From assembly GCA_948470475.1 (NCBI GenBank), contig OX419345.1, positions 20,838,359 to 20,902,358 of the forward strand: a stretch of 64,000 bases of DNA, given 5' to 3'. The stretch comes from Galaxea fascicularis. Lineage: Eukaryota > Cnidaria > Anthozoa > Scleractinia > Euphylliidae. The notes under the pieces were generated by a model. It was not told the origin of the DNA. It saw only the letters and a program-made list of their open reading frames with translations, and searched no databases. The translations under genes were made by a program, and so were the position numbers. Shown piece after piece: positions 28,601 to 40,566 of this stretch. The first letter of the stretch is position 1. The number at the start of each line of letters is the position of its first letter.

Positions 28601-30201
28601 GAACCCTTGAATTTGATGAATCATTTATAATTGGTGATCTCTTCACCCCAGATGGACAGATGTTCCTTCAATCGCTGTGTATGTCTGCTGAACAACAGTC
28701 ATTCTTTGCTGCATTTGCTTCCGGGAATAATAGATGTCCAGTGGAAGCTTTAATCAATGCATGTACTTCTGGCCCCAATGCATGCTGTGGCAATAACACA
28801 AAATTTCCTTTTCCTGCTGATGTTGCTAAGAAGTGTCTTCTGCAATTTGCAGAAGGAGGACAAAAAACAGGCCTACTGTTTGACCCTGCAAGTGGAGCAA
28901 TGAAAGGTTTTAGACTGGCGATTTACACAAACCAACCATTCACAACAGCCTTTTCTGTTATAGATGGGTTCTATAAGAAAGTCGATTTGTGGGTCAAAAC
29001 TGAAATGTCTAAAGCTCCAGCTGGGCTGCAGCATGGTTGGGTAGGCAGTTGGGGATTTGACTTTTATGGCCTCCAGATTGGACTCTCACAGGGCACATAT
29101 TCATCATTGGGCATTTCTGTTGCTGTGTCATTTCTTGTTATGCTGCTAACAACACTCAACATCTTCGTCAGTATCTACGCCATCATTACTATTATTGGAG
29201 TAATCTCAATCACTGTTGGATCTCTGGTGCTAGCAGGCTGGCAGTTGAATATTTTAGAATCTATTGTGATGTCAGTAGCGGTAGGACTATCAATTGACTT
29301 CACCATGCATTATGGTGTGGCTTACAGACTGGCTCCTGATAAAAGCAACAGACAAAGCAGGGTACGATACTCACTGGTGCACATTGGATCGGCAATCACT
29401 ATGGCAGCACTGACAACATTTCTGACAGGTAACAATATCTATTCATGTTCTCTCATCTTTAACCTGAAATGCATAAGAGTGTGATATGACATTAAAGAAA
29501 AATGTGGTCAGGAGTTAGAGAACTGAAAAAGTGAAGCAAGGTGAGGCATTAGGCAACTGAGAGAAATGTTGTATTTTCGGTTCTGTTTGTAAAATATATT
29601 TTTGGCTTAAAATCATTGTGACCTCCAAGTATCTTTTTATGGGAGCTGTTTAGGATACAATTTGAAATGGTAATTTTGACTGTGTGTCCCTGTGAAGGAC
29701 TGGATCTACCCACAATTCACTTGGAACTGATCATTAGTAAAATGGTACAAAATTGTAATTTGATTACTTTTCATAGTTTGCAAACACAACTAGTCTATTT
29801 GCTAATGCAGAAATACACAATATGTTGTCCATTTTTTATACACTCTACACAAGTACAAAGAATTAAGCTCATCAGATTCTACTTTGTTTATTTCAGGATT
29901 GATGATGATGCCAGCAACAGTCCTGGTATATTTTCAGCTTGGTCAGTTCTTGATGTTGGTCATGGTCTTCAGTTGGTGTTATTCAACATTCAGTTTCTTA
30001 TCTATCTGTGCTGTGATTGGTCCAAAGGACAATTTTGGACAACTGAGCATCAGTCACTTGTTCCGCAAGTGTGGTCTGTGTCGAGTCAAACCAGAAGTGT
30101 CCGGTGAGCTTCTAGAAAAGCAAGAAGTTGTCACTTCAGGTCAGGGCAATGGGGGCAATCCTGCTTCAGAACAAGAAAAGGATATTACCACAACTCTGTA
30201 A
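25651..30201 (+). CDS. DISP: Dispatched-family RND transporter (Hedgehog release type)
   Basis: Three exons (25651-25812, 26779-29428, 29897-30201), 1,038 residues. The family uses ion gradients to release lipid-modified Hedgehog from the plasma membrane of producing cells. Layout: first membrane segment at about 18-45, a large Cys-rich first ectodomain, a sterol-sensing-type six-helix block at about 320-480, a cytosolic Gln/Glu-rich linker, a second Cys-containing ectodomain, and a second helix block from about 820 to 980. Key marks are GADDAF (about 395-400, proton/cation-relay acids in transmembrane segment 4) and SVAVGLSIDFTMHYGVAYR in the matching helix of the second half. A furin-type site RKRR (104-107, after GTGQ) lies in the first ectodomain, where vertebrate DISP1 is also cut. 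The Patched/NPC1 families share the fold but not this motif set. The start could be further 5' if an upstream coding exon exists. Confidence 0.88.
26398..26556. mobile_element. Inverted-repeat MITE in intron 1 of the Dispatched-like gene
   Basis: The left arm (GGTTTTTGTGATATCCAGAA) and right arm (TTCTGGATATCACAAAAACC) are perfect inverted repeats. They extend outward into AATAATTATT-type sequence on both sides. About 160 bp, non-coding. Confidence 0.7.
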
Positions 30202-30632
30202 AAGTCACATGACAAGTAGAGTAGAATTGTGGGTAAATACTTTCCAGTGTGGAAAAAATTGCTTTGCTGAGTCTCCCTCAAGGGTACTGTAAATATCATT
30301 ATTCCCCAGTCTTGCTCTTTCTGCACATGCAGTAGATTTTAATCAGTTGTATATATATTAGGCTGCTGTTGATTTGCAGTGAATCTGTGAAACTGAAGCG
30401 GGGAAAATATTCACTGTTTTTATTTGTAGCAATACTTACCATTTCAAGTTAAGGTAAAGTAGTTTGTTGTTAATGTACTGTGTAGTGGAATTTATTTTTT
30501 TAAGTTGTCCACTTCTTGTCATAGGTACTAGCTTGTATTTTACGTGGATCCTGGTATTTATCTTAGATTTTTATATTTTGATATTGGGATTTAAAACTAT
30601 CATGTATTGTTCTCGTTCTGTCACATTAAATG

Positions 30633-30638
30633 AATAAA
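30633..30638 (+). other. Polyadenylation signal of the Dispatched-like gene
   Basis: AATAAA about 430 bp after the stop codon, in a T-rich 3' region. It is the first canonical hexamer I noticed downstream of the gene. Confidence 0.5.
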
Positions 30639-30852
30639 GATTTACTTGCAAAAATTAAAGTTTTTTGAATAGGTCAGTCTTTATCATTTGCTTTCTTTTA
30701 ATATGCTCGTCAGGTCTGTTTGTATCTTTGTTCACTAGCATGTAAGAATAACTAGGCTGTGCTAATTTATTGGCGTCAGAAAGGAAAACCATACTATCTG
30801 TGTGTGTGCACCATTAAAAACAGCAGAAACGAAAGAAAGCAAGGCACTAGAT

Positions 30853-30923
30853 AGTCTCCTTCGCAGCCGTTTTTGGGATGTGGAGCGTTGCGTGACATCC
30901 CAAAAATGGCTGCGAAGGAAACT
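30853..30923. repeat. 71 bp foldback hairpin
   Basis: The left arm (CTCCTTCGCAGCCGTTTTTG) and right arm (CAAAAATGGCTGCGAAGGAA) are 29 bp inverted repeats with two mismatches, with a loop of about 13 bp. Would form a stable stem in RNA or single-stranded DNA. Probably a deleted DNA transposon. Confidence 0.75.
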
Positions 30924-31096
30924 AGGCACCAGAGAGCGACGAGAGGCTGGAAAAGCTACCTTCCCAACACTTTTGTCCAGGATTGTAGTTTAGGGCGATG
31001 AAAGTTCACTTAAACTAGCAATTTCTCAATGAAAACTTTGTTCTCTAACATTTTCGGGCAATTAAAGTTTCAGCTACTTTAAAATTCATCAAGTTA

Positions 31097-31703
31097 TGCA
31101 CCTGTCAATTGAAACCCCCACCCCCCCACCCCGGGGAAGTATGGGGCATTAGCCTTGGAGTAGAAAAAAAATGTGATAATGCCCCATATACATGGGTCCT
31201 GTTTTCTTTCTAAATCCCAAGTAAAGTGAAAAAATTCCCCCACCCCTGGGACAAACCATGTCAGTTGGAATATTAAACATGAAATCGGCACTTAACTTCG
31301 AACAAGCAAAAATCACTGAAATATCCACTGAAAATCAACGCAAGAAACATGCCGTCAATCTTTAGAATATTTACTTCATCTTAATCGATTTTAAAACTAT
31401 AATAAATAACTCTTGAGCTCTCAGTTTAATTGGAAAAAATATAAATCAACACAATACCTTAATGTCGTCCATCTTGAAACCACCTAGCACATGGATACGA
31501 CTCACTCGCCTCAGTCGTCGCTCGTCCACGAATGTCAAAACCTTACTAATCCCCACCCCACGGGCAAAACTGATGCAACAAAAAACAACAAATCCCCCAC
31601 CCCCTCGAACACAAAAAGGTGCCAAAACCCTTAGTAACCCTCATCAATGCCCCATACTTCCCCGGGGTGGGGGGGGGGTTGGGGGTTTCAATTGACAGGT
31701 GCA
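31097..31703. mobile_element. 607 bp PIF/Harbinger-like MITE
   Basis: Terminal inverted repeats begin TGCACCTGTCAATTGAAACC and run for about 53 bp, including C/G tracts and GGGGAAGTATGGGGCATT. Both sides are flanked by TTA (31094-31096 and 31704-31706), the 3 bp target type of PIF/Harbinger elements. No transposase inside. Confidence 0.75.
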
Positions 31704-31815
31704 TTAAAACAAAGGAAATCAACCGTGAAGGGGATTGGATACCCGGTCTTAATTAGCATAGATCTCGACGATTTGACTTCTCCGTTAATTCCTTAGTTTT
31801 TGTTTCAATTGAGAA

Positions 31816-31948
31816 GATATATCAAATACTCGAGACAGTGTTTCATCGGCCATCCAATCAAAAATACTCCGCTGCGCGTCGTATTTTCAACTCTCTTCTC
31901 GGTGTTTGGATATCCCGATGAAACACTGTCTCTCGTGTTTGATATATT
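31816..31948. mobile_element. 133 bp foldback MITE
   Basis: Arms of about 35 bp: GAGACAGTGTTTCATCGG on the left and its inverse CCGATGAAACACTGTCTC on the right, extended by ATATATCAAA at the outer ends. Non-coding. Confidence 0.65.
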
Positions 31949-32299
31949 ACTTCAAACGCCAGAAGATACTTAAATATGCCTTTCACAGCCTTTGGTTGAT
32001 TTGACTCGTTGAGTGCCCCTGCATTATGTATTGCTAATTCTTGTTCTCCTTTCTCCTTCCTCTTCTCTTTGCTCCTCCTTTTCTTTCTTCTCTCTCTCTT
32101 TCAAACCTAAAGTCTCAGCAACAGGACAAGACAAGGCTGACACTAGAGCAACACAGTTGACTACTTGCGTGGACTAATCTGCTGCTCCCTTTTTCAAAAC
32201 TCCGATTTCTTGTTTAAATGTTCCTTGCCTTACATCAGCCGATATAATGATTTGAATTGGATGTTTCGGGCCTCTTTAAAATCGCGACACTTCGCACCT

Positions 32300-32352
32300 C
32301 TTGACATTATAATTTGGTTTTATCAACGGAGCTGATAATGTAAACTAACCAC
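32300..32352 (-). repeat. Dispersed repeat, copy B
   Basis: Inverted copy of the repeat at 18515-18570. Its reverse complement contains TTTACATTATCAGCTCCGTT followed by GATAAAACCAAA, matching copy A with few changes. Confidence 0.5.
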
Positions 32353-34009
32353 TGCGATGTGTGGGTCCCATGCCAGGGGCAACTAGCACCGTTTCAAGCT
32401 ACCAAAAGCGTCTGCAAATGGCTATAATTGAATTTTGTGTTGGTCATGCAAGTTTTGATGTGTTTGATCATTCTAGCCGAAGTTTTGTCTTCTCGAAATT
32501 AAAAGGACTTTTTTATATCGCACCCGAAAGTACGAGCTCTATGTTGAGAGTTAACGAAAACATGAGGGTGTCTAAAGGATCAGTTAGTCCACTGCAAAAT
32601 TCTAGGGATACTTTTTTTTTCTGAAAGGGAACTTATGTCCACCTTCCCGAAAAACCAAGGGGTCAAAAATGTGTTGCCGATTTGATGAGGTTGACAAGGC
32701 TCTTCTCGAAAATTCTAGACTATAATTATAATTTCACACTTCAGATGTACCATAAACAGAGCCTAGATAGAGCTTCAAACTATTGAGACCCTATCATTAT
32801 CATTCTTCAGTTGTTTAAGTTCCTCCTCGAACTTTTCACTCCTTACCTCAGTCTTGCTGTCTCTCCTTCTAAGGTTTGGTTCTCAAGCCACTCTACTCCC
32901 TGCGTTGTAAATAAGGCTCTGTTCAAGCCAAGCACCTTCTCTGTAACTGAGATCAAGACGACATGACAGAACACCGAAATCTGAAGCGGCTTGTGCCGAA
33001 CTTCTATGGTGCTTTTCACTCGGAGGATCTGAAGACCGATATTCAAGACATCTCGGATACCCTTTTATTTTGGAACTAGTTTACTTTATCGTACTTTAAT
33101 GCAATAGTTAGATACTTAAAGCTTTGGAAGTAACGACCCTCAGTTGCTTTTTACAGCTCCCAAATAAAAGAATCATAAAACTGGTCAATCTGGAATGGAG
33201 AGTGTCTTTCCTGACACATGGGTATTCTGGGTACTGCCCTGACGGTGAGTGAAAGCCACACCCTCTGCTTCCTGCCAGCTAATTCCAGACGTAAAGCATG
33301 ACGTTTACGCCAAACGGCAAACATCGGAGTGAAATTAGGGTTTTGCCAAAAATGTAACAACCCTGCTTGATATTAGCTCATTTCTATCCTGTTAGCTCGA
33401 GATATCAAACAACTTCTCAAGGGAACGAGACAAGTTAAAATGAGAGAATTTACACGCTTTCATATAGGTATTTGCGGCGCCAAAGGGTATGTTTTTTTTT
33501 TAACCATTTTGGTCTGAAATTGGGTATCAATTTTGACCATTTTGGTGTGAAAAAGAATATGGTTTGTGCACTCTAGTCTTGAAATGGCGGCGCATTATGC
33601 AACCTTCTTTATACTGTGGAATTTTAAGCTCGAAACTTTCTACAGTTTTGTATCCTACTTAATAAAAAGCCTTGGTCTGACCAAGGGAACTGATGTCTGA
33701 AATAGAGTGGGGAAAATCACAGATTTTGGTCTGAAATAGGGTAAGAGTTTCAAGAAGCGTGCTGCACACACACACCCAATTTTTCTGGAAAAACTCGTCC
33801 GCCCCTTTTCCACGTCCCGGGAGAGATCTTGATGAAACATGCTGTGAAAACAGACGTAGTCTTCATTTTACTTAACAAAGGCAGCCAATGCCCTCCCCGC
33901 TTGAATCTTAACGGAGAACACCCCAGCCCACCCTTGAAAGGAAACCCATGATCTCAGTGCTTTGTTGCCTTTGTTTTGGCTCTGATATTCGGAATTTTTG
34001 CTCTCCAAT
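32353..34009. other. Intergenic region upstream of CDIPT
   Basis: Noncoding. Around 33480-33740 a loosely repeated unit TTTTGGTCTGAAATnGGGTA occurs several times. A CA-rich run (CACACACACACCC) lies near 33767. An 87-codon frame at 32361-32624 shows no domain. The promoter and 5' UTR of CDIPT should be at the right end. Confidence 0.4.
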
Positions 34010-37000
34010 ATGAAGGAAAACGTGTTTCTTTTTATACCAAATTTGATTGGTAAGTAATTCATAGCTCTTTAACTCCATATGCGATAATTTTTGTGTAGAA
34101 TACCACGCTACTTTTAAATTATTCGCAACGTTCAAGCTCACAAATGACAGCTGTTGTGTTGTTGAAATTCCAAATAACGACATTAAGGCGTTGTGCTCTG
34201 TTTTACATGTAGATGGGTAGATCTTTTGCTTAAAAAAAATTTTCTGGCTTGCAGGTTACGCAAGAGTTTTCTTGGCCATTCTGTCGTTTTACTTTATGCC
34301 GACTGACTATGTTGTTGCTTCGAGCATGTACTTGCTGAGTGGCTTACTTGATGCATTCGATGGCTACGCTGCAAGATATTTTAATCAAAGTAAGAGATGA
34401 AAGTGAATTTTTCGTCTACTGTAAATTTTCAAATTGGCGATGAATGGTCATATACTTGTTCGCGAGATGTGGTGTAAGCTTGTAATGGTGTTCATTTGCA
34501 CAAATTATATTTGTTTAATATAAATTATGAGGGGATGGGTGTGGGCTCTGGCAACCACCGCCTATGGGATGGACGATTTCAAAAGTGATGTTGGGTAGGA
34601 GAGAAGAAGAAAGTCATGCAACGAAGAAAGAAGAGAAATAAAGACATGCAGATGGCCCAAAAAAAAAAATCCAGCATAAACAAATGGGACAAAAAAATTA
34701 TCGTGCAAGCTAAAAATGCCCCCAGTCCCCATCTCACTTTTCTAATGGTCCATCCCTTAACAGACCCACAAACTTTGCAGCTTTCAGTCCTTTATAACCA
34801 TGCTGAAAGGGTCTCATAGATGTATGGACAAGTTTTCTCTGACAGTTATTTGTCCTGTTAATTTGTTAGGTACAATGTTTGGTGCCATGCTTGATATGCT
34901 GACTGACAGGTAAGATTTGACAGTATCAGCTTGTGGAAATCTTCACATCATCACTGTCTGCTTTGTAAAAGGAAAAGTAATCTTGCCCATTGCTCTGATA
35001 CGTCGGAACAAATTGTTCATAGGACATATTTCGTGCATGCAGTGGATAAGTCACTTTACAGCTGACACATGTGCAGTAGTTGCAACACCATTTATTCGCT
35101 GGATAATCACTAAATCCACTGGATGAAATATTATCATCTGCTTTTTCAGTCACAACTTGGCACAGGAGTTAAACCTGCAAACCCCTTCCACTATTAGTGT
35201 TCTAGTTACGAGAAAGGTCACAGGTCAAAAACCTGAAAAAGCTGGTTTTATGACTCAGTACACTGCCACTGAGTGAGCCCTTGATTTTAAAAGTCCTCTG
35301 GAGCATTTGATTAACTCCCAACAAAGAGCTTAAGTAATAAATTAATATTAATAATATTTACCAACTGCCACACTACATATAACTTGTCTCGAGGTTCATT
35401 ATTGACTTGGAGATTTTTACACATTTTAGAATTTTTGTTTTTTCTGTAGATGTGTCACAACAGCGCTACTTGTGATGTTGGCTCTTTTCTATCCCAAGTT
35501 TTGTTTTGTTTTTCAAATGTTGATTTGCTTGGATATTGCAAGTCACTGGATACATGTGCAGAGGTACGCTGGCCAAAATATCCAAGATTTACATGTTTAA
35601 TAAGATACATTGTAAATAAGTTATCAAATAAACAGTATTGGTCTACATAGTTTACTGGTTTTGTGGAAGCACATGATTAGAACTCTTATATTGCCATGAA
35701 ATGAAAAAGAAAAATTGTTTATTATACCTGCAGGAGCGTGGGAAAAACAAGTCCCCTACTGAAGTAGAACCTGTAGCATTCACTCTGCTGATCAGTATAC
35801 AGGTCTACAACATCTGTCAGCCACTGAGACACATCATTCAGTGTTGCAAGGTTCCTCATTTTATTAGGTTCATATAATAGGTCAATTCCTTTGGTTTTTA
35901 TAATGTTCTATTTATCTTTTTTGCTTTAGCTCAATGTTAAAAGGTGGAGCAAGTCACAAGAAAATTGATTTGTCAGGAAACTTCTTTCTCAGAATATACT
36001 ACCATTCAAGGGTATTGATTTTTATAGTGTTTTTTTTTTGTTCAAGTACTTTGTAAAATTAATGTTAATACCTCTGAGTCTTAGTGGTAAATGTTTTCTG
36101 CTTGTATCATTAGTATGTCAATTGTGAACTTGAAAATGTAGTATTTTGTGGGGTCACAACTTACAAAACTGTTATCACCTCAAGAGTGTAAAAAGGAGAA
36201 AATGTGTGTGAAGCATTTGTTGGTCCTATTTTTTAAAAAATAATATACTGTAGTTTTCAGATTCCAACAGTGACTGTAAAGATCTACTCTTCCAAAAATT
36301 TGATAAACTTTACAAATACTGTTAGTAATAAGCAGTGTCTATGGTGCCTCCAGAGGCCTGAAAGGAACAACTAAAGGTTTCTTTTAACAAATTTAAATTT
36401 TTCCTTCATTTTGCACAGGTGGTACTTTTTATAATGTGTGCAGGCAATGAGTTGTTTTTCTGTATGTTGTACTTGCTCCATTTTACTTCTGGACCTCTTG
36501 GTAAGTTACTTTCAGGAGCTCTTCAAATCGCACAATTTGCAGACTAATAAAAATCAGCAAAATTTTCTGTTGTGTTTTGTTTACCCTAGCATTCGCAAAA
36601 CAAAAGCTGTATTTATGCATTTTATATTTGGGTGGCAAATAATTGTTGTTTGTTATTGCAATTCCATGATCGCTTGCACAGCTACACTTGATTCCAGTCT
36701 TTTCGAAAATAAGCTATTGTCATCATTTCTGGCATAATGACCGAAAACAATGTTATTCATTCAAGAAACCATGTGCCATTTTATACCCAGAATTCATTGA
36801 TCGGTTTCATTCTTGTTCCAGGTATTGAGTTACCTTATACTTTCATACTCTCTACCACTTACTAATTTGATTTGTTTTTGCAGTTTCTATAGGTGGTATG
36901 TCATTTGGCCTGTGGCTGGCTCTGACATGGTTAACCCTACCAATCTGTATTCTCAAGCAGGTGATAAGCATCATTCAGTTGACAGTAGCATGTATCAACA

Positions 37001-37044
37001 CAGCACACTTGGATGAGAGTGAACGTGAACGCATGAGTAAATGA
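34010..37044 (+). CDS. CDIPT: CDP-diacylglycerol-inositol 3-phosphatidyltransferase (PI synthase)
   Basis: Joins CDP-diacylglycerol and myo-inositol to phosphatidylinositol in the ER membrane. Seven exons (34010-34049, 34255-34389, 34870-34909, 35450-35563, 35930-36011, 36419-36500, 36884-37044) give 217 residues; the human enzyme has 213. It starts MKENVFLFIPNLIGYARVFL. The complete CDP-alcohol phosphotransferase signature D-x2-DG-x2-AR-x8-G-x3-D-x3-D is present: LLDAFDGYAAR, then FGAMLDMLTDR (about 48-75). The family segment GASHKKIDLSGN and the CAGNELFF helix follow, and the protein ends in a charged tail (HLDESERERMSK). All splice phases agree and every junction is GT-AG. A divergent paralog lies at 51020-54587 on the other strand. 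Confidence 0.95.
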
Positions 37045-39028
37045 CTAGCTTTGGAGACTCGGGAGCAACAAGATATGCTGCCTTGATAAAGACTTACATT
37101 TCTCATATATCTTTTTGACAAATATCATAGCAGTCATCTGCAGAAAAAAAAAACATGATTGTTGAAATTGGGACTGGATAATGTTCATTTTGCAAAGAAT
37201 ATTTACAGCTTATGTTACGTTGAAAAAAGCTCTCTGAAAACAAAACTTCTCAAGTTTCCACTTGGGAGAGGGAGCTAAAAAATGTAGCATCTGTTAATTA
37301 AAAACAGAGTTGAAGACAAATGTTATCTGGCCGTTCTTAAAGTTAATTCTCTAAACAGTTCTTTGTAAAGAATGGCAGGAGCACATACATAACAGACCAA
37401 AGAAACATTTATCTATCTGACTGGGACCCACTTACAAAGGCATTTAGAGGGAAATTGACTCAAACTGGAAGTTAGATTTGATTTAAATAACTGGCCCACC
37501 AAAGTTGTTAAGGGCTGCATCTGCCTAGACTGTTGTTGAGTGAAAGGGTAATAGCTTTGAATATACTGTTTGGCAGACTAAATCAGAAAGGTAGCGAGTA
37601 GTGGCTTTCACCAAGTGACTTGCCATTAGCTCAGATAGTTAGTGCTTGCTTGAGTGTGTATCACTAGCATGATGCTAGCTGCCGTAGTAGAGGGATGTTG
37701 CATATTATTTTATTTATAACACTGAGAAGGAAACATGGAATTTTTGGGTTAAGAATGCCAGTACTTGTATGTGTTATGTGTGGAAAGGCACACCATGGGG
37801 ACAACAAAATTTGTGTGGGTCAACAGGTCAAACATAAATCCTGTATTAAGTTCACTCTCTCTATTGAGGTTGCTGACCCACTCGAAAGGTGATTTTAATA
37901 AGTAATAGGGGATTTACTGTAATTAGTTGTGGATATTCCAAGAAATAACTAACTTGTTATTTGTTTGCCATATAAACAGATACAATAGGGAAGGAAAGGA
38001 ACTTGTAATTTCAATGATGACTACACAACTTAAAGCAGAAAATGTGTAGCTTACATTGAAGGGAGGGGAGAATCTCCCACATTTTATACCCGGTTTCCCT
38101 GCTGTCCATATCCCTCCTGCCCCTTATTCTTCTAGGGTACTGCCCCCCTGAGCCACTTATGTGCAGGCCTCTGGGAGCGAATAGTACACAGGCATAAGAA
38201 ATATTACAGAAGAGTGTACAAAGTAATCATGGCTTCATGTCAAAAAGATATATTCTAATTACAATGTTGGACTGATAATTCGTGCACTCCACATCTTTAT
38301 TGCACCTTCACAAGAGTATTTTAACAAAAATAGAAACACTACATCACCCACTACTTACATGATTGCTTAACAGATGAATGTATTCACCAGTTAATAAGTT
38401 GAATATTTACTTTAATGAATTAAATCCATGTTGCAATACAGAGGTTACTGAGTGACTCTTTTCAGCAGTGAACAAATATTAAACTTTGTGTGCAGGGTAA
38501 TGTTACAAAATAATATTCAGCCAAACAAAGGGTGAAAGCTCTTGGTGATTAGTAGCCAATATCTGCATGTGCATGTAAACACCAGTCATGTTTGGAGAGT
38601 GACACTACCATACATTATTTTTATGCAATTTTCCACTCAAACTCTATTCACACTTCAGGGCTGTGATTAAGTGCCAGGAGCCAGAGATTTCCACCAGAAA
38701 TTTTGAGTTAGATCCCAGGCTACTATGATAGAAAAGCAACATATTGACATATATGCAATAGCTGAATTCCCAGACTACTTTTGTCAGCAAGTCTTAAGCA
38801 CTCTTAGCAACAATCATTTCTGCCTACTTCAAAAGCTAGTGACAGTCCTCTGTCTGTGAGGAAAGAGAAACACTCTTTCACACTAACAAGAAAACCATAT
38901 GAAAGAAACTAGTGTAACATTCCTGCATAGGGTCATGCAGAATTTTTTTTAGATTTCTGTTCTTGGCTGGCTTACTCCAAGAGTAATGGTCAGTGAATCT
39001 GTCAGAAGATCTATCATTTGAGTTGTTA
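37045..39028. other. 3' flanks of CDIPT and of the ApaH-like phosphatase (convergent)
   Basis: About 2 kb of noncoding DNA between two convergent genes. Contains both 3' UTRs, and a degenerate tRNA-SINE-like scrap near 37624-37650 (TTAGCTCAGATAGTTAGTGC) without a B box. Nothing else recognised. Confidence 0.4.
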
Positions 39029-39883
39029 TCAGCTGTCTTTTGGAGTGTACCTTTGCTTTGCCTGGACCTGAATTAATTTCCTGTTCTTCCACACCCCACC
39101 CTCTACCAATATACCAGTCAGACAATTCCCATACACGCATCCTGAGTCAATACCTGAGGCATGCGCATAAAGTTGGAGTCCTCGCCGAGCATCATGCCCA
39201 AATACGACATGCTGTGGCCCTTCCCACATTGTAGCCCAGGGATAACCTTCTTCTAGTTTTGAATATCCTTGAAACTTCTCTGGGTCGTAGTTTCTGATAA
39301 AAATCAAACCCAACGGATCTTGATTCTCCAATGGCACCCCAGGAAGCAAGCCTCCATGCACCACAAGAACATTTAACGAGGGAATGCTGATCGAAAATGG
39401 AAGATTTTCCAGGAACTCTTCGTCTTCTTCGGTTAGGTCAAACACAAACTTGCGTTTTTCGCGTACTGGTTCGTTGTTTCGCTTGTGAAGAATTTCTGTT
39501 AACAGTGACTGTTCATGATTTCCTCGCACGACAAACGAGCCGGTCTCCCTTGCAAATCGGATAACTTCCACGGTCTTGGGTCCTTTGAATACAATATCTC
39601 CCACAAAAACTACAACAGTCTCCTGGTCAGGTGATGTACACTTGCTGTACAATTCTTTGAGTTCGTCTAAACAGCCATGAACGTCTCCCACGAAAAGGAC
39701 TCGCTTTCCCTCGAGAAGAGATGGATTTATGGTAACGTGTGGTGTTGCTGGAGGAAGTGTTATTCTATGACCTTTATCAGCCTTATAGCTTAAGAAACAT
39801 CCTACTTCCCTCTTGTAAACCAGACCAAAGTACTCCAAAGAGTGTACGAGAATTTTTAGCAACCCGGTCAAAAACCCACTCAT
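39029..39883 (-). CDS. ApaH-like metallophosphatase (ALPH)
   Basis: Single-exon gene, 284 residues, of the PPP/calcineurin-like metallophosphatase superfamily. Metal-binding motifs appear in order: GDVHGC (66-71), GDIVFKGP (95-102), RGNHE (120-124), VVHGG (174-178) and FGHDARRGLQ (228-237), then IDSGCVYG (245-252). KGP in motif 2 in place of the RG of Ser/Thr phosphatases, together with GHDARRGLQ, points to the ApaH-like branch, related to bacterial Ap4A hydrolase. The trypanosome member ALPH1 is an mRNA decapping enzyme and yeast Ppn2 is a polyphosphatase, so dinucleoside polyphosphate, RNA cap or polyphosphate are all possible substrates. The N-terminal 25 residues (LTGLLKILVHSLEYFGLVYK) are amphipathic and could target a membrane or organelle. 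Lack of introns is unlike its neighbours and could mean retroposition or old transfer; both are inference. Confidence 0.85.
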   Translation of the reverse strand: MSGFLTGLLKILVHSLEYFGLVYKREVGCFLSYKADKGHRITLPPATPHVTINPSLLEGKRVLFVGDVHGCLDELKELYSKCTSPDQETVVVFVGDIVFKGPKTVEVIRFARETGSFVVRGNHEQSLLTEILHKRNNEPVREKRKFVFDLTEEDEEFLENLPFSISIPSLNVLVVHGGLLPGVPLENQDPLGLIFIRNYDPEKFQGYSKLEEGYPWATMWEGPQHVVFGHDARRGLQLYAHASGIDSGCVYGNCLTGILVEGGVWKNRKLIQVQAKQRYTPKDS

Positions 39884-40566
39884 GCTTCCGCCATATTGTA
39901 TTCACATACTGTAAGATGTATGTGTCACTAAATGTCCTCACAAAAAAAGTCCCATCAAACGCCCCGGTGGGGCTCCCTCCTGCTCCTTCCGTGTTTCGAG
40001 CGCCAGCGTAATAGCGCTTTTTTGCTGGCACAACAGTGATTAGTTAAAAATACTTTTTTATTGTTAGTATTGTCCGTTTATTGAATGTAAAGCTATGTTT
40101 TAATGTTCTACGAGGTTTTCATTGATATTTAGTGGAATTATACGTTTGTTCCCAGTACATCCTCAAGCAGTCTAGTTTAGTTCGCATCGGGATTTTTTTC
40201 TCGGGGTGGAGAGATAAGAGAAGGACCATAATAGCCACGGCCAAGCATAATTTGTAGTATAATTAGTCCGTTTTTTTTTTTTGGAGGGGGAGGGAGGGGT
40301 GACACTAAAAAGCATAATAATCGATTGCGGAAGTATAATATGTCGACCCCTACCGGGTGATTGGGATATGGGTGCTGAGGAACAAAATATTTTCATATTC
40401 CCCTAATTTCAACAGGGAGACATAGGACTTCTGATTATGATTTTAATTTCTTTTCTGGTCTTTGTTTACAAATGTTTTTGCGCACAAAGTGTCAAATTAC
40501 AGTTGACCTAACAATGGGACATGCATGTACGTAGTTCTGATACTAATCCTTCATGTTATGGGCCTT
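39884..40566. other. Intergenic region between the ApaH-like and ATP-grasp genes
   Basis: Promoter side of the ApaH-like gene and 3' UTR side of the ATP-grasp gene. A T-run lies near 40271-40282. An 82-codon minus-strand frame at 40031-39783 overlaps the phosphatase start in another frame and looks like a shadow. Confidence 0.45.

Noticed and set aside
39783..40031. 82-codon minus-strand frame before the ApaH-like gene
   Set aside because: Overlaps the phosphatase start in another frame and has no conserved feature.
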